64,000 bases of DNA from Aphanomyces cochlioides (lineage: Eukaryota > Oomycota > Saprolegniomycetes > Saprolegniales > Verrucalvaceae). The notes below the pieces were generated by a model that worked only from the letters and a program-made list of their open reading frames with translations, did not search any database and was not told the DNA's origin. Shown in pieces: positions 20,548 through 30,700 of this stretch. Positions within the stretch are counted from its first letter, which is position 1. Every line of letters starts with the position of its first letter. The position numbers and the translations under genes are program-made. The stretch is from NCBI GenBank assembly GCA_019828595.1, contig JAHQRK010000020.1, positions 806,001-870,000 of the forward strand. Reading direction: 5' to 3'.

Positions 20548-21903
20548 ATGACCAAAGATCCTGTCGTGGAATTCATCCCTCGGTTGGTTTACTACACGAC
20601 AGTAGCTCCTGACGTCGCGCCACCGAGATCGACAGCCGACGTGACGTACTTTTCGGTCGACAACCAGCTCATCTATACCAACTTCTATCTCGACTTTGGG
20701 CCGCTCAATCTCGGCCAAACGTTTTTGTTTTGCCAAGTGCTCAACCATGAAATCTCTCGAGCGAAACCTCTCGGCACCAAGCTCGTCTTTTACTCCTCCA
20801 GCGACGGCAAACGTAAAGCCAATGCGATCTGTCTCCTCGGCTGCTGGGGCATTATCTTCAATGCGATGACGGCCGACCAAGCCATGGCGCCCTTCCAACA
20901 CATCCCGCTTCCTCCATTCCACGACGCGACGCCGTCGTTGTGTCTCTTCAAGCTCTCCGTCTTGGATTGCCTCCGCGGACTTGAGAAAGCTCTCCGCTTT
21001 CATTTTGTCAGTCCATCGACATTCAGCATCGACGAGTACCAGTACTACGAGCAAGTTGAGCATGGAGATCTCAATTGGCTCTCGCCCAAGTTCATCGCGT
21101 TTGCTGGTCCTCACGACACGTTCCGCCACACGGCTGAAGGCTACGTCACCTTGACACCAGAGCATTACTTGCCGTACTTTCAAAGCCACAATGTCACGCT
21201 CGTCATTCGACTCAACGAGAAACTGTACGATGAGAAGCGATTCACGTCCGCCGGAATTGACCATTTGGACCTCTACTACCCCGACGGCGCGAATCCACCC
21301 GACAACATCCTCGACGCGTTCCTTCATGCTTGTGAAACCACCCCGGGTGCTGTCGCTGTCCACTGCAAAGCCGGCCTTGGTCGCACCGGAACGTGCATTG
21401 GCGCTTACTTGATGAAGCATTTCCACTTCACAGTCAAGGAATGCATCGGCTGGCTGCGTCTCTGTCGCGCTGGAAGTGTCATTGGACCCCAACAGCAATA
21501 CATGGAATCCATCCAGCAGCGCATGTGGAACCAACGGCCCAAGGAAGACACCAGCAGCAGCCATTGTCATTTGCGGCAGCAGGTTCACGTCTCGCCTTGC
21601 AAAGCTCGCATGACCAAGCCGACTGGCAACATCTTCAACCGCATGCTGGGCACGCCGACTCTATTTTCAGGTTCATTGACATCCTCAGTCGTGACTACGT
21701 CGCCATCGCCGTCGCCACCACCGTCGCCATTAAAAGCAGCAAACATCAAAGCGTCGCTGCGTCTGGATCCCGCCGCGACGTATACAGCCGCATATGCCGA
21801 TGAAGAATCGCCCAAGACGCAAGGCGACAGCCTCCGAGAGCTCAAGCATACATGGGCGAAGAGTCCTAAGAGCCCCACGACGCCGAAAACTTGCCCAGAG
21901 TAG
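20548..21903 (+). CDS. CDC14: CDC14-family dual-specificity phosphatase
   Basis: A single exon of 451 residues starting MTKDPVVEFIPRLVYYTT. It has the two-domain CDC14 layout: an N-terminal DSP-like domain without catalytic cysteine (FYLDFGPLNLGQTFLFCQ, NAICLLGCWGIIF, residues about 30-170), a linker, and the catalytic domain with ISEVHIELP-type strands replaced by THRHTAEGYVTLTPEHYLPY. The P-loop HCKAGLGRTG is at about 272-281 and the following GAYLMKHF..TVKECIGWLR. The C-terminus is a Ser/Pro-rich tail with several SP and TP sites (KSPKSPTTPK). CDC14 reverses Cdk phosphorylation at mitotic exit in fungi. In flagellate protists it is also tied to basal bodies (family knowledge). The Cys and Arg of the P-loop are intact. 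Confidence 0.9.
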   Translation: MTKDPVVEFIPRLVYYTTVAPDVAPPRSTADVTYFSVDNQLIYTNFYLDFGPLNLGQTFLFCQVLNHEISRAKPLGTKLVFYSSSDGKRKANAICLLGCWGIIFNAMTADQAMAPFQHIPLPPFHDATPSLCLFKLSVLDCLRGLEKALRFHFVSPSTFSIDEYQYYEQVEHGDLNWLSPKFIAFAGPHDTFRHTAEGYVTLTPEHYLPYFQSHNVTLVIRLNEKLYDEKRFTSAGIDHLDLYYPDGANPPDNILDAFLHACETTPGAVAVHCKAGLGRTGTCIGAYLMKHFHFTVKECIGWLRLCRAGSVIGPQQQYMESIQQRMWNQRPKEDTSSSHCHLRQQVHVSPCKARMTKPTGNIFNRMLGTPTLFSGSLTSSVVTTSPSPSPPPSPLKAANIKASLRLDPAATYTAAYADEESPKTQGDSLRELKHTWAKSPKSPTTPKTCPE

Positions 21904-22508
21904 ACCCAAACACTTTGGCAAGAGTTGCCATGGATTCTACGCCAGATTCACTCGCCATCAATCCGAGATCTTCTAAGTATCAGTATAAACACTCAATCCT
22001 GCAATGAACACATGCATCTTCATGACAAGTGGACTCGAGATCGCCGCCGCGGACTTCCAAGGAGCATGAGTCGGCGCTGGTTCCAATCGAGATTTCTTGC
22101 ACGAAATTACTGTTTATTCAAAATTCAATAATTAATTTCCAAATATTTGTATACAATTCCTAGTATTAATCTAAAAAATGAGATATTCGATTTATTGATT
22201 TTTCACCTTTTATAATTGACGAAACAACTTAATTTCAAATCTTAGTCCTGGATATTCTTCACCAGGATTAACGCCGTCCATAGACCATTGAGAAATGATA
22301 GATGTTCTCATCGTCGTTGTCTGCCTTCCTCAGTTTTATACGCTTAACTGCTTCTCTAGGTGGGTCAAAGTTGTATCGTATAGTAATTGTGATTTCCCAG
22401 CGAAAAATTCAATTTTCTCTATTGAAATTCCATTTTTGCGAATTTATTTTTATTTTCCGATGGATTTGCAACACTTCCCTCCCGTCCATTTCGCGTTGTT
22501 CTTCGGCC
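21904..22508. other. Intergenic region upstream of VMP1
   Basis: About 600 bp without a supported gene, AT-rich from 22100 to 22500. The reading frame of VMP1 is open upstream to 22302, but that part is hydrophobic low-complexity and not convincing as protein. No CCAAT or TATA element stands out near the start. Confidence 0.4.
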
Positions 22509-23690
22509 ATGGTGAAGCCTGCTCCGTCCGAAAGCGAGAAACACATCGCTGAGCTCGAGAAGAAGCTGCGTGCTGAACGCCAGAAGCTCACGCTCCTCCG
22601 CCGTCCATTTGCCGTGCTTTACCACTTTTCCATCGTCTTTGCGGGCTTTCTTCGATGGTTGCTCGTGTACGTGTCGACACATCCGCTCACGTTGTTCGTT
22701 GCGCTTCCATTGCTGTTGCTCTGGCTCGGCTTGTCCAACACGCCTGGCGAGCACCATGCGCTCTTGGATGAATTCAACCTCAATGTCGAGTACGTTGTCT
22801 GGTGGGTTGGCCTCGGCGTGCTTTCGTCCGTGGGACTGGGCACGGGCATGCATTCTGGCATCCTCTTTTTGTTCCCACACATCTTTTTGGTCGTCCAAGG
22901 TGCGCAAATTTGCAAGTCGGTTGATTTTGACACGCGTCACCACACGTGGTTCCGATCGTTCGAAGCGAATTGCAACACAACGGGCACGGAAACTGTGGCC
23001 TTTTGGTCGATTTTCCTCAAGGTCTCGGTGGCCTCCATGCTTTGGGGTGCTGGTACAGCCATGGGCGAAATTCCTCCGTACGCTATCAGCTACGCTGCCA
23101 GTGTCGCTGGAACGCGCAACGAAGAATTTGAAGATATGCAAGAATCGCAATCGCAATACGATGTGTTGAACCGCATGAAGAACTGGATGATTGATTTCCT
23201 CCAGCGCCACGGCTTCTTTGGCGTTCTTCTCATGAGTGCCTGGCCCAACATGGCTTTCGATCTTTGCGGAATTTGCTGCGGACACTTTCAAATGCCTTTC
23301 TGGACGTTCTTCGGCGCAACATTGATTGGCAAAGCGCTCATCAAGGCGAACGGGCAAGCGATGTTCTTTGTCACGATCTTTTCCGACGCGACATTGAAAG
23401 AAGTGGAGAAATTTATCGGCACGATCTCTCCTGCGGACTGGGCTTTGGATCAAAAGGTGGCTCAATTCCTTTTGGAATGCCGTCAAAAATTCCACGCTGC
23501 GGCCGACAAAGCAGCAGCCGACCATGCGAGCAATTCCTCCGAGTCGTCGTCGCTCATTTCTCAAGCTGGTTCGCTTATCATGGTGGCTTTCATCGGGTTC
23601 TTCGCCATCTCATGTATTGAACAATTTGCCCAGCAACATGCTGCCGAAGAAGATGCGATCAAGGTGGACGAAGCCAAGAAAAACCAATAG
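22509..23690 (+). CDS. VMP1: VMP1-like ER membrane scramblase
   Basis: A single exon of 393 residues from MVKPAPSESEKHIAELEKKL. A short coiled coil is followed by membrane segments (LYHFSIVFAGFLRWLLVYV, LFVALPLLLLWLGL, VVWWVGLGVLSSVGLGTG). It shows the family hallmarks MHSGILFLFPHI, WGAGTAMGEIPPYAISYAA and the DedA/SNARE-associated core FGVLLMSAWPNMAFDLCGIC with HFQMPFWTFFGATLIGKA (about 236-275). VMP1 is an ER phospholipid scramblase needed for autophagosome formation and ER contact sites (family knowledge). The start was set at 22509 because residues before it do not look coding. Confidence 0.9.
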   Translation: MVKPAPSESEKHIAELEKKLRAERQKLTLLRRPFAVLYHFSIVFAGFLRWLLVYVSTHPLTLFVALPLLLLWLGLSNTPGEHHALLDEFNLNVEYVVWWVGLGVLSSVGLGTGMHSGILFLFPHIFLVVQGAQICKSVDFDTRHHTWFRSFEANCNTTGTETVAFWSIFLKVSVASMLWGAGTAMGEIPPYAISYAASVAGTRNEEFEDMQESQSQYDVLNRMKNWMIDFLQRHGFFGVLLMSAWPNMAFDLCGICCGHFQMPFWTFFGATLIGKALIKANGQAMFFVTIFSDATLKEVEKFIGTISPADWALDQKVAQFLLECRQKFHAAADKAAADHASNSSESSSLISQAGSLIMVAFIGFFAISCIEQFAQQHAAEEDAIKVDEAKKNQ

Positions 23691-23777
23691 ATATGCGACC
23701 AACTAACGATCCCAGTTGGCAATAGATGCAATTCTCCTACATGCCATCGTCTCCCCATTGTTTTCGATCTGTCCTGG

Positions 23778-24264
23778 ATGAATGCCACGGCATTCCATCG
23801 CTCAATGGACGACCTAGTTTCTCCCGAGTATTTTGCAGCGGCCAGCAATAAGATTCGCTGCATCTTGGGTGCAGAATCGCCTTGGAACAGCGGCAGACGG
23901 GCTTTCTCTGGTGCTAGAACGCAAGGAAAGAAGCAATTTAGATGGCTGTTTCTTCTACTTCATCTCATTGTAGCCACGGCATTCGCCTACGGGCAACCTC
24001 AGTCAGAAGCGACAACGACCAAGTGAGCAAGGTGGAACTAGTCAACTATGGCCACTGGCGTCCGCATCTGTGGCTGTTTCTGCTCGCTTTGCAAACGAGC
24101 GCAGTCGACAGCCTCTGTGCCAAGAGCTACTGAAACTTGGCAAGGCCGCGGGCGAGAAATCATTGACTGATCTCTATGAGAAATCATGTTTGGATCTCGC
24201 AATGCATGGCACCAATGGCTCTGTCGCCGCTCTCTCGGGGCTAATTTCAGCGCCGCGAGTGTAG
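23778..24264 (+). CDS. Possible small membrane protein (2 exons, tentative)
   Basis: Exons 23778-24022 and 24105-24264 would give 134 residues with an 82-nt GT-AG intron, longer than the neighbours' introns. A hydrophobic segment (FRWLFLLLHLIVATAFAY, about 53-70) follows a polar N-terminus. Exon 2 reads QPLCQELLKLGKAAGEKSLT and YEKSCLDLAMHGTNGSVAAL, which looks like real protein. Read without the intron, exon 1 would end at TGA 24 bp further on as an 82-residue protein. No family recognised. Confidence 0.35.
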
Positions 24265-24546
24265 AATCGTCACTGGCAGCGACTCTGCGTCCAGTCGCCA
24301 TGTGAACTGCGTCGTCTTAATGCCTATCTTGGGTCTATCGAACGTCTTTTTTTCCATCTCGTCCGACTGAATACGCACTGGATCGACTGTCGTTCTTGTA
24401 ACTAGCGAGGCGGTTTCAGTCGCAGTTTGAAATGTCCGTTACATTTTACGCCAATCAGAATCGAGTATTTGAGACTTCTCAATTTTGATTGGTTGATTGA
24501 AACCTCGTCGCCAAAATAGCCGACAGAGTTCAACTTTGGCCTTCTC

Positions 24547-25960
24547 ATGTCGACAATGACCTCGAGCTTGCGCATGCCAGAGCTTGCTTCCGTGGAGCCG
24601 AGCGCGATCGACGTGGCGATCAAACCGAGCGAGAAGGACTGGATGCAAGCGCAAGTGAAAGATCGCATGTTCTGGTTCAAAGGTTTCAAGGACAACAAGA
24701 AAGGTGGCGTCGTCTTTGACGACAAGGAAGTCTTGAAGAAGCAGCAAGGCGTCGTCAAAGATATCATGGTCCAGCTCGGTGCGCAGCTCCTCAGCGGCAA
24801 GTTAGCCGTGCGTCTATCTCTCCCAATTCGACTCTTTGAACCACGCTCCCTCCTTGACCGGATTCCAGATGCATGGTAAGCACTGGAAGCAACACAAACT
24901 TTGTCAAGAGCCATGCAATCGTAGGGCGTACGCACCGACACTGCTGACCAAAGCAGCGCATGCTACCGAGCCATTAGATCGTCTCCAGCATGTGATTGCA
25001 TTTGTTGTCGCGGGGCTGCATTTTTGTGTCGGACAGAGTAAACCGTTCAATCCCATCTTGGGGGAAACGTACCAATGCGGCTTTCCAGACGGCACGTCCA
25101 TCTTTCTCGAGCACGTCAAGTACGGCAACTTTCTTCCTAGCGCAGATCTTGACTCGCTTGGCTCTAGGCATCATCCACCGATCAGTGCGTTCTACATGGA
25201 AGGTTCCAACGGTCTCTATCGTCTCTCGGGCATGTGCGAATTCGAAGCCCATCTAGCCGGCAACACTGTCATCAGTGCGCAGGTTCTTCCTTCTCTTCCT
25301 TCTCTTTCCTGAGCTGTCGTTGATTGCAGGCCGGCCAAGTCAAGATTGAGTTCGCCAACGGAGCTGTCGTCACGTATGAAATGCCCAAATTCAAGGTTCC
25401 TCCTGCCATCCACCGTGGTTTCCATTGACGCTGCGGCATTGTAGATGCATGGCATTGTCCTCGGCGAGCGCATGTTTGAGTTCACGGGCGATTGTTCCTT
25501 CGTCGACACGGCGTCGAATCTTCGTGGGACGCTCGACATGGATGGCAATTCGTCCTTTCTTGGCAAAAGCCACGCCGACGACATCAAAGGCACGATTGTG
25601 TCGCCGCCAACCAAGGCACGCTGATGCTTTGTTGAATTTTTTGCTAACTTTTCAAGCTAGAAGGGCGGCAAACCCGTCGTGATCTCCAAGATTGGCGGTT
25701 CCTGGCTCCGCAGTCTCCACTTTGACGAGCGCGTCGTGTGGGATATCACAACCGAGCCAGTTTTTTTGCCAGAGCCCGTGGCGTCGCCACTCCCGAGTGA
25801 TGTCAGCTTTCGCGACGACTTGGTCATGCTCAAGCGCGGCGATCTCGAAGAAGCGCAGCGTCATAAACTGCTCATGGAAGAAGAGCAGCGACGAGACCAG
25901 CGCCTTCGAGTCAAAGAGGAGCAAAAGACAAAGAAGCGCCAGAGTAATTCTAAACACTAA
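24547..25960 (+). CDS. Oxysterol-binding protein-related protein (6 exons, one GC-AG intron)
   Basis: Exons 24547-24875, 24925-25119, 25168-25282, 25330-25395, 25445-25615 and 25661-25960 give 391 residues. Introns are 49, 48, 47, 49 and 45 nt; the last appears to be GC-AG. The protein is a bare OSBP-related lipid-binding domain: LSLPIRLFEPRSLLDRIPDA, GLHFCVGQSKPFNPILGETY, the EHVKHHPPISAF block (family form EQVSHHPP, about 172-183), LYRLSGMCEFEA and GERMFEFTG. A charged C-terminal helix follows (EEAQRHKLLMEEEQRRDQRL). These proteins move sterols or PI4P between membranes. No PH domain, FFAT motif or ankyrin repeats are seen. CCAAT boxes lie at 24451 and, inverted, at 24488. Confidence 0.88.
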
Positions 25961-26357
25961 ACGAGCTAGTCCACCACTAGCTCGACGTCAATTCAGCCTA
26001 AACTCTCAGCGTTCCTTGCCATCCACTTTGTCCGCTTGCAAAATACTCCTTGGGGATCCTCAACTTTGCAATCTGTTGTGCCAATGGCGCCACGCTGTGT
26101 ATTTCACTTGAACCGCATTGTACAGTCCAGCTTCCTCCGAACGAAAGTCGAAATGGTACATCCGCCTTCGTCCCCCCGTCGTCCCCCTTCACCCCCTAAG
26201 CAATTTCCATGCAAACTCATCGCCTCCAGAGGTTGAAGGGCCATTTCAATGACTGCACGAGCCGTAACAGATGAGCACGAAGCGTGAAACACTATCATGC
26301 ACGCTCATAAAGGTTTCGCTCATTCACTACTTCAAATCGATTTGGACGTTTGTAAAT
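25961..26357. other. Intergenic spacer before the fold-back element
   Basis: About 400 bp with no supported gene. A C-rich stretch (TCCCCCCGTC, TCACCCCCT) occurs at about 26170-26200. Confidence 0.4.
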
Positions 26358-27037
26358 TACTACACCATTTGCGGGTTTAGTTCGTTTAACTTGCGATATA
26401 TTTCGTACCATTTGCAATATATTTCGAATCACGTGCAATACAGTATATTTCGGATGACTTGCATTTAATTTCGTCGTCAGCGACGAAAATCGATTTATAT
26501 TTCACATGACTTGCATTATATTTCGTACCTCTTGCATTTAATTTCATATTTTTAGCTTATATTTCGTATCACTTGCATTTAAATTCGCAGAAAAGAGAAA
26601 AAGTACATAGAAAAATTAACAAAAAATTGTTATCGACCTCATAAGAAATTGATGGGACACTTCAATCGCCATATAAGTCAATGCGAGCATCAAGCAAGCT
26701 CAGCAGAGTTCATATGCGCTTGCCCGTCGCGAATTCATAGCTCAAGCCAACACTTCAACACATGTGAAACTTCATATCTCAATAGGACATTCAATAGATT
26801 TTGCATTACTACGAATTTAAATGCACGTGATACGAAATGTAAGCTAAAAAATACGAAATTAAATGCAAGAGGTATGAAATATAATGCACGTCACGCGAAA
26901 TATAAATCGATTTTCGTTGCTGACGACGAAATTAAATGCAAGTCATACGAAATATATTGCACGTGATTCGAAATATATTGCAAATGGTACGAAATATATC
27001 GCAAGTTAAACGAACTAAACCGGCAAATGGTGTAGTA
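26358..27037. repeat. Fold-back element: 230-bp inverted repeats around a 224-bp centre
   Basis: The left arm 26358-26587 is the reverse complement of the right arm 26812-27037 at about 90-95% by eye; weaker similarity extends some 10 bp further out. Both arms contain TACTACACCATTTG at the outer end and GCATTTAAATTCG at the inner end. Within each arm a degenerate unit of about 20 bp recurs (TTGCAATATATTTCGTAC and variants such as TTGCATTTAATTTCG). The centre (26588-26811) has no evident gene. The structure fits a fold-back or MITE-like element able to form a long hairpin. It lies 191 bp left of the 938-bp tandem array. Confidence 0.85.
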
Positions 27038-27228
27038 TATACAAATTTGGTAAAAAAGACAATACTAAATCGAAAAGATCATACTTAAGTCAAGTAAGTA
27101 TAAATGGAAAGTGTGGCAAACGTCCAAATTAATTACAGGTGTGTCTGGGTGTATTTTGCGTGAATTAGGTAACTACTCGATTCTGATTGGCTGAGCGATT
27201 TGCAGATCGATTTGAAAAATCGATACAT
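27038..27228. repeat. Spacer with dispersed repeat, copy 2
   Basis: Between the fold-back element and the tandem array. 27137-27196 matches the dispersed repeat at 1504-1563 and contains CGATTCTGATTGGCTGA. The last bases ATACAT (27223-27228) are also the last six of the array at 46919-46924. Confidence 0.5.
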
Positions 27229-27291
27229 CTGCGGCATCTGTGTTAAGAATATCATATTTTGTATGGGGTGTGTTAAAGATTCCAACACAAA

Positions 27292-27368
27292 TGCCTGGAA
27301 TCCATGTTCAATGATAAATTTATACTTGATTTCATTATATGTATCCGGAAAGTGCAAGATTCCAGGCA
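27292..27368. repeat. Internal hairpin of the repeat unit (copy 1)
   Basis: TGCCTGGAATC (27292-27302) pairs perfectly with GATTCCAGGCA (27358-27368); with flanks AACACA and TGTGTT the arms reach about 21 bp with three mismatches. The loop is 55 nt. Other short symmetric sites in the unit are ATTGCTCGAGCAAT (27503-27516) and AACACTTC-AGCA-GAAGTGTT (27821-27840). All recur in every copy, though one copy has a T-to-C change in the last hairpin at 40019. Confidence 0.7.
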
Positions 27369-27409
27369 ACTGTGTTAGAGAATCCATCACATTTATTTAC
27401 ATTCGGCTG

Positions 27410-27713
27410 ATTGGCCAATATTATAAAGCTAGAAGTACTGAGCAGCATCAAGCAAAGTTGAAAAACTTTTAGATGCAATCGCTCTTCACTCCAATACTTT
27501 GCATTGCTCGAGCAATCAAAATTTCATAAGGCATTCTATGTATTTGAGGATTATTCTAACGAAATTTATTTAATGTGCCAGTGGCTTGCTGCGATTTTTC
27601 TGAATTGTTTGCCTCTGCTGTTCCTCATTGCTGAACTAGATGAATTTGGTCGAATTCACCAGCACGGCATATTTTAAACTAATGAACATAACTGTGTTGT
27701 GAGTAATAATAAA
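27410..27713 (+). promoter_or_regulatory. Promoter-like block and polyadenylation-like signal in the repeat unit (copy 1)
   Basis: In copy 1 ATTGGCCAAT (27410-27419), a palindromic double CCAAT box, is followed directly by TATTATAAAG (TATAAA at 27422). About 285 bp downstream lies AATAAA (27708). The same block occurs in all 21 copies. This could drive a roughly 250-300 nt transcript, probably non-coding as the interval has no long ORF. No transcription evidence is available. Confidence 0.35.
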
Positions 27714-30700
27714 GTTCAGGTGCCCAAATGAATGGCACAAAGCTTCTCGTAGTTCTGTGATTTGTTTAAGCATCGGTATCGGTGGTAATAGTCATAGTAG
27801 ATCGCACGATCAATTTGAGAAACACTTCAGCAGAAGTGTTGAGAATTGCAAAGCTTTGTTGAAGGGAAAATTTACGAAAATGCAGTTTGATGTCATTGTT
27901 TATTCAGACTTGTGAAAGAGATATCTTCATCAGAGATCTTAAGGGAGGGCGACAAAGGAAGATATACGACTATATTTATTATTGTGGGCGATAAACAGAG
28001 AGAAAGCATTCACCCTCTTGTGTTTCAAAGAATGGAATTAAATCTTTGCAAGAAGCTGCTATGTTCTCTGAACATTTCATGTCTGTCAAAATAGATTTAT
28101 GACCAATCATATTGAGTATTTTGGTGTGATGAAACTCCTAACACAGATGCCGTCATTATACACATCTGCGGCATCTGTGTTAAGAATATCATATTTTTGT
28201 ATGGGGTGTGTTAAAGATTCCAACACAAATGCCTGGAATCCATGTTCAATGATAAATGTATACTTGATTTCATTATATGTATCCGGAAAGTGCAAGATTC
28301 CAGGCAACTGTGTTAGAGAATCCATCACATTTATTTACATTCGGCTGATTGGCCAATATTATAAAGCTAGAAGTACTGAGCAGCATCAAGCAAAGTTGAA
28401 AAACTTTTAGATGCAATCGCTCTTCACTCCAATACTTTGCATTGCTCGAGCAATCAAAATTTCATAAGGCATTCTATGTATTTGAGGATTATTCTAACGA
28501 AATTTATTTAATGTGCCAGTGGCTTGCTGCGATTTTTCTGAATTGTTTGCCTCTGCTGTTCCTCATTGCTGAACTAGATGAATTTGGTCGAATTCACCAG
28601 CACGGCATATTTTAAACTAATGAACATAACTGTGTTGTGAGTAATAATAAAGTTCAGGTGCCCAAATGAATGGCACAAAGCTTCTCGTAGTTCTGTGATT
28701 TGTTTAAGCATCGGTATCGGTGGTAATAGTCATAGTAGATCGCACGATCAATTTGAGAAACACTTCAGCAGAAGTGTTGAGAATTGCAAAGCTTTGTTGA
28801 AGGGAAAATTTACGAAAATGCAGTTTGATGTCATTGTTTATTCAGACTTGTGAAAGAGATATCTTCATCAGAGATCTTAAGGGAGGGCGACAAAGGAAGA
28901 TATACGACTATATTTATTATTGTGGGCGATAAACAGAGAGAAAGCATTCACCCTCTTGTGTTTCAAAGAATGGAATTAAATCTTTGCAAGAAGCTGCTAT
29001 GTTCTCTGAACATTTCATGTCTGTCAAAATAGATTTATGACCAATCATATTGAGTATTTTGGTGTGATGAAACTCCTAACACAGATGCCGTCATTATACA
29101 CATCTGCGGCATCTGTGTTAAGAATATCATATTTTTGTATGGGGTGTGTTAAAGATTCCAACACAAATGCCTGGAATCCATGTTCAATGATAAATGTATA
29201 CTTGATTTCATTATATGTATCCGGAAAGTGCAAGATTCCAGGCAACTGTGTTAGAGAATCCATCACATTTATTTACATTCGGCTGATTGGCCAATATTAT
29301 AAAGCTAGAAGTACTGAGCAGCATCAAGCAAAGTTGAAAAACTTTTAGATGCAATCGCTCTTCACTCCAATACTTTGCATTGCTCGAGCAATCAAAATTT
29401 CATAAGGCATTCTATGTATTTGAGGATTATTCTAACGAAATTTATTTAATGTGCCAGTGGCTTGCTGCGATTTTTCTGAATTGTTTGCCTCTGCTGTTCC
29501 TCATTGCTGAACTAGATGAATTTGGTCGAATTCACCAGCACGGCATATTTTAAACTAATGAACATAACTGTGTTGTGAGTAATAATAAAGTTCAGGTGCC
29601 CAAATGAATGGCACAAAGCTTCTCGTAGTTCTGTGATTTGTTTAAGCATCGGTATCGGTGGTAATAGTCATAGTAGATCGCACGATCAATTTGAGAAACA
29701 CTTCAGCAGAAGTGTTGAGAATTGCAAAGCTTTGTTGAAGGGAAAATTTACGAAAATGCAGTTTGATGTCATTGTTTATTCAGACTTGTGAAAGAGATAT
29801 CTTCATCAGAGATCTTAAGGGAGGGCGACAAAGGAAGATATACGACTATATTTATTATTGTGGGCGATAAACAGAGAGAAAGCATTCACCCTCTTGTGTT
29901 TCAAAGAATGGAATTAAATCTTTGCAAGAAGCTGCTATGTTCTCTGAACATTTCATGTCTGTCAAAATAGATTTATGACCAATCATATTGAGTATTTTGG
30001 TGTGATGAAACTCCTAACACAGATGCCGTCATTATACACATCTGCGGCATCTGTGTTAAGAATATCATATTTTTGTATGGGGTGTGTTAAAGATTCCAAC
30101 ACAAATGCCTGGAATCCATGTTCAATGATAAATGTATACTTGATTTCATTATATGTATCCGGAAAGTGCAAGATTCCAGGCAACTGTGTTAGAGAATCCA
30201 TCACATTTATTTACATTCGGCTGATTGGCCAATATTATAAAGCTAGAAGTACTGAGCAGCATCAAGCAAAGTTGAAAAACTTTTAGATGCAATCGCTCTT
30301 CACTCCAATACTTTGCATTGCTCGAGCAATCAAAATTTCATAAGGCATTCTATGTATTTGAGGATTATTCTAACGAAATTTATTTAATGTGCCAGTGGCT
30401 TGCTGCGATTTTTCTGAATTGTTTGCCTCTGCTGTTCCTCATTGCTGAACTAGATGAATTTGGTCGAATTCACCAGCACGGCATATTTTAAACTAATGAA
30501 CATAACTGTGTTGTGAGTAATAATAAAGTTCAGGTGCCCAAATGAATGGCACAAAGCTTCTCGTAGTTCTGTGATTTGTTTAAGCATCGGTATCGGTGGT
30601 AATAGTCATAGTAGATCGCACGATCAATTTGAGAAACACTTCAGCAGAAGTGTTGAGAATTGCAAAGCTTTGTTGAAGGGAAAATTTACGAAAATGCAGT

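Noticed and set aside
22419..23564. Minus ORF of 381 codons opposite VMP1
   Set aside because: Antisense shadow with low-complexity basic composition.
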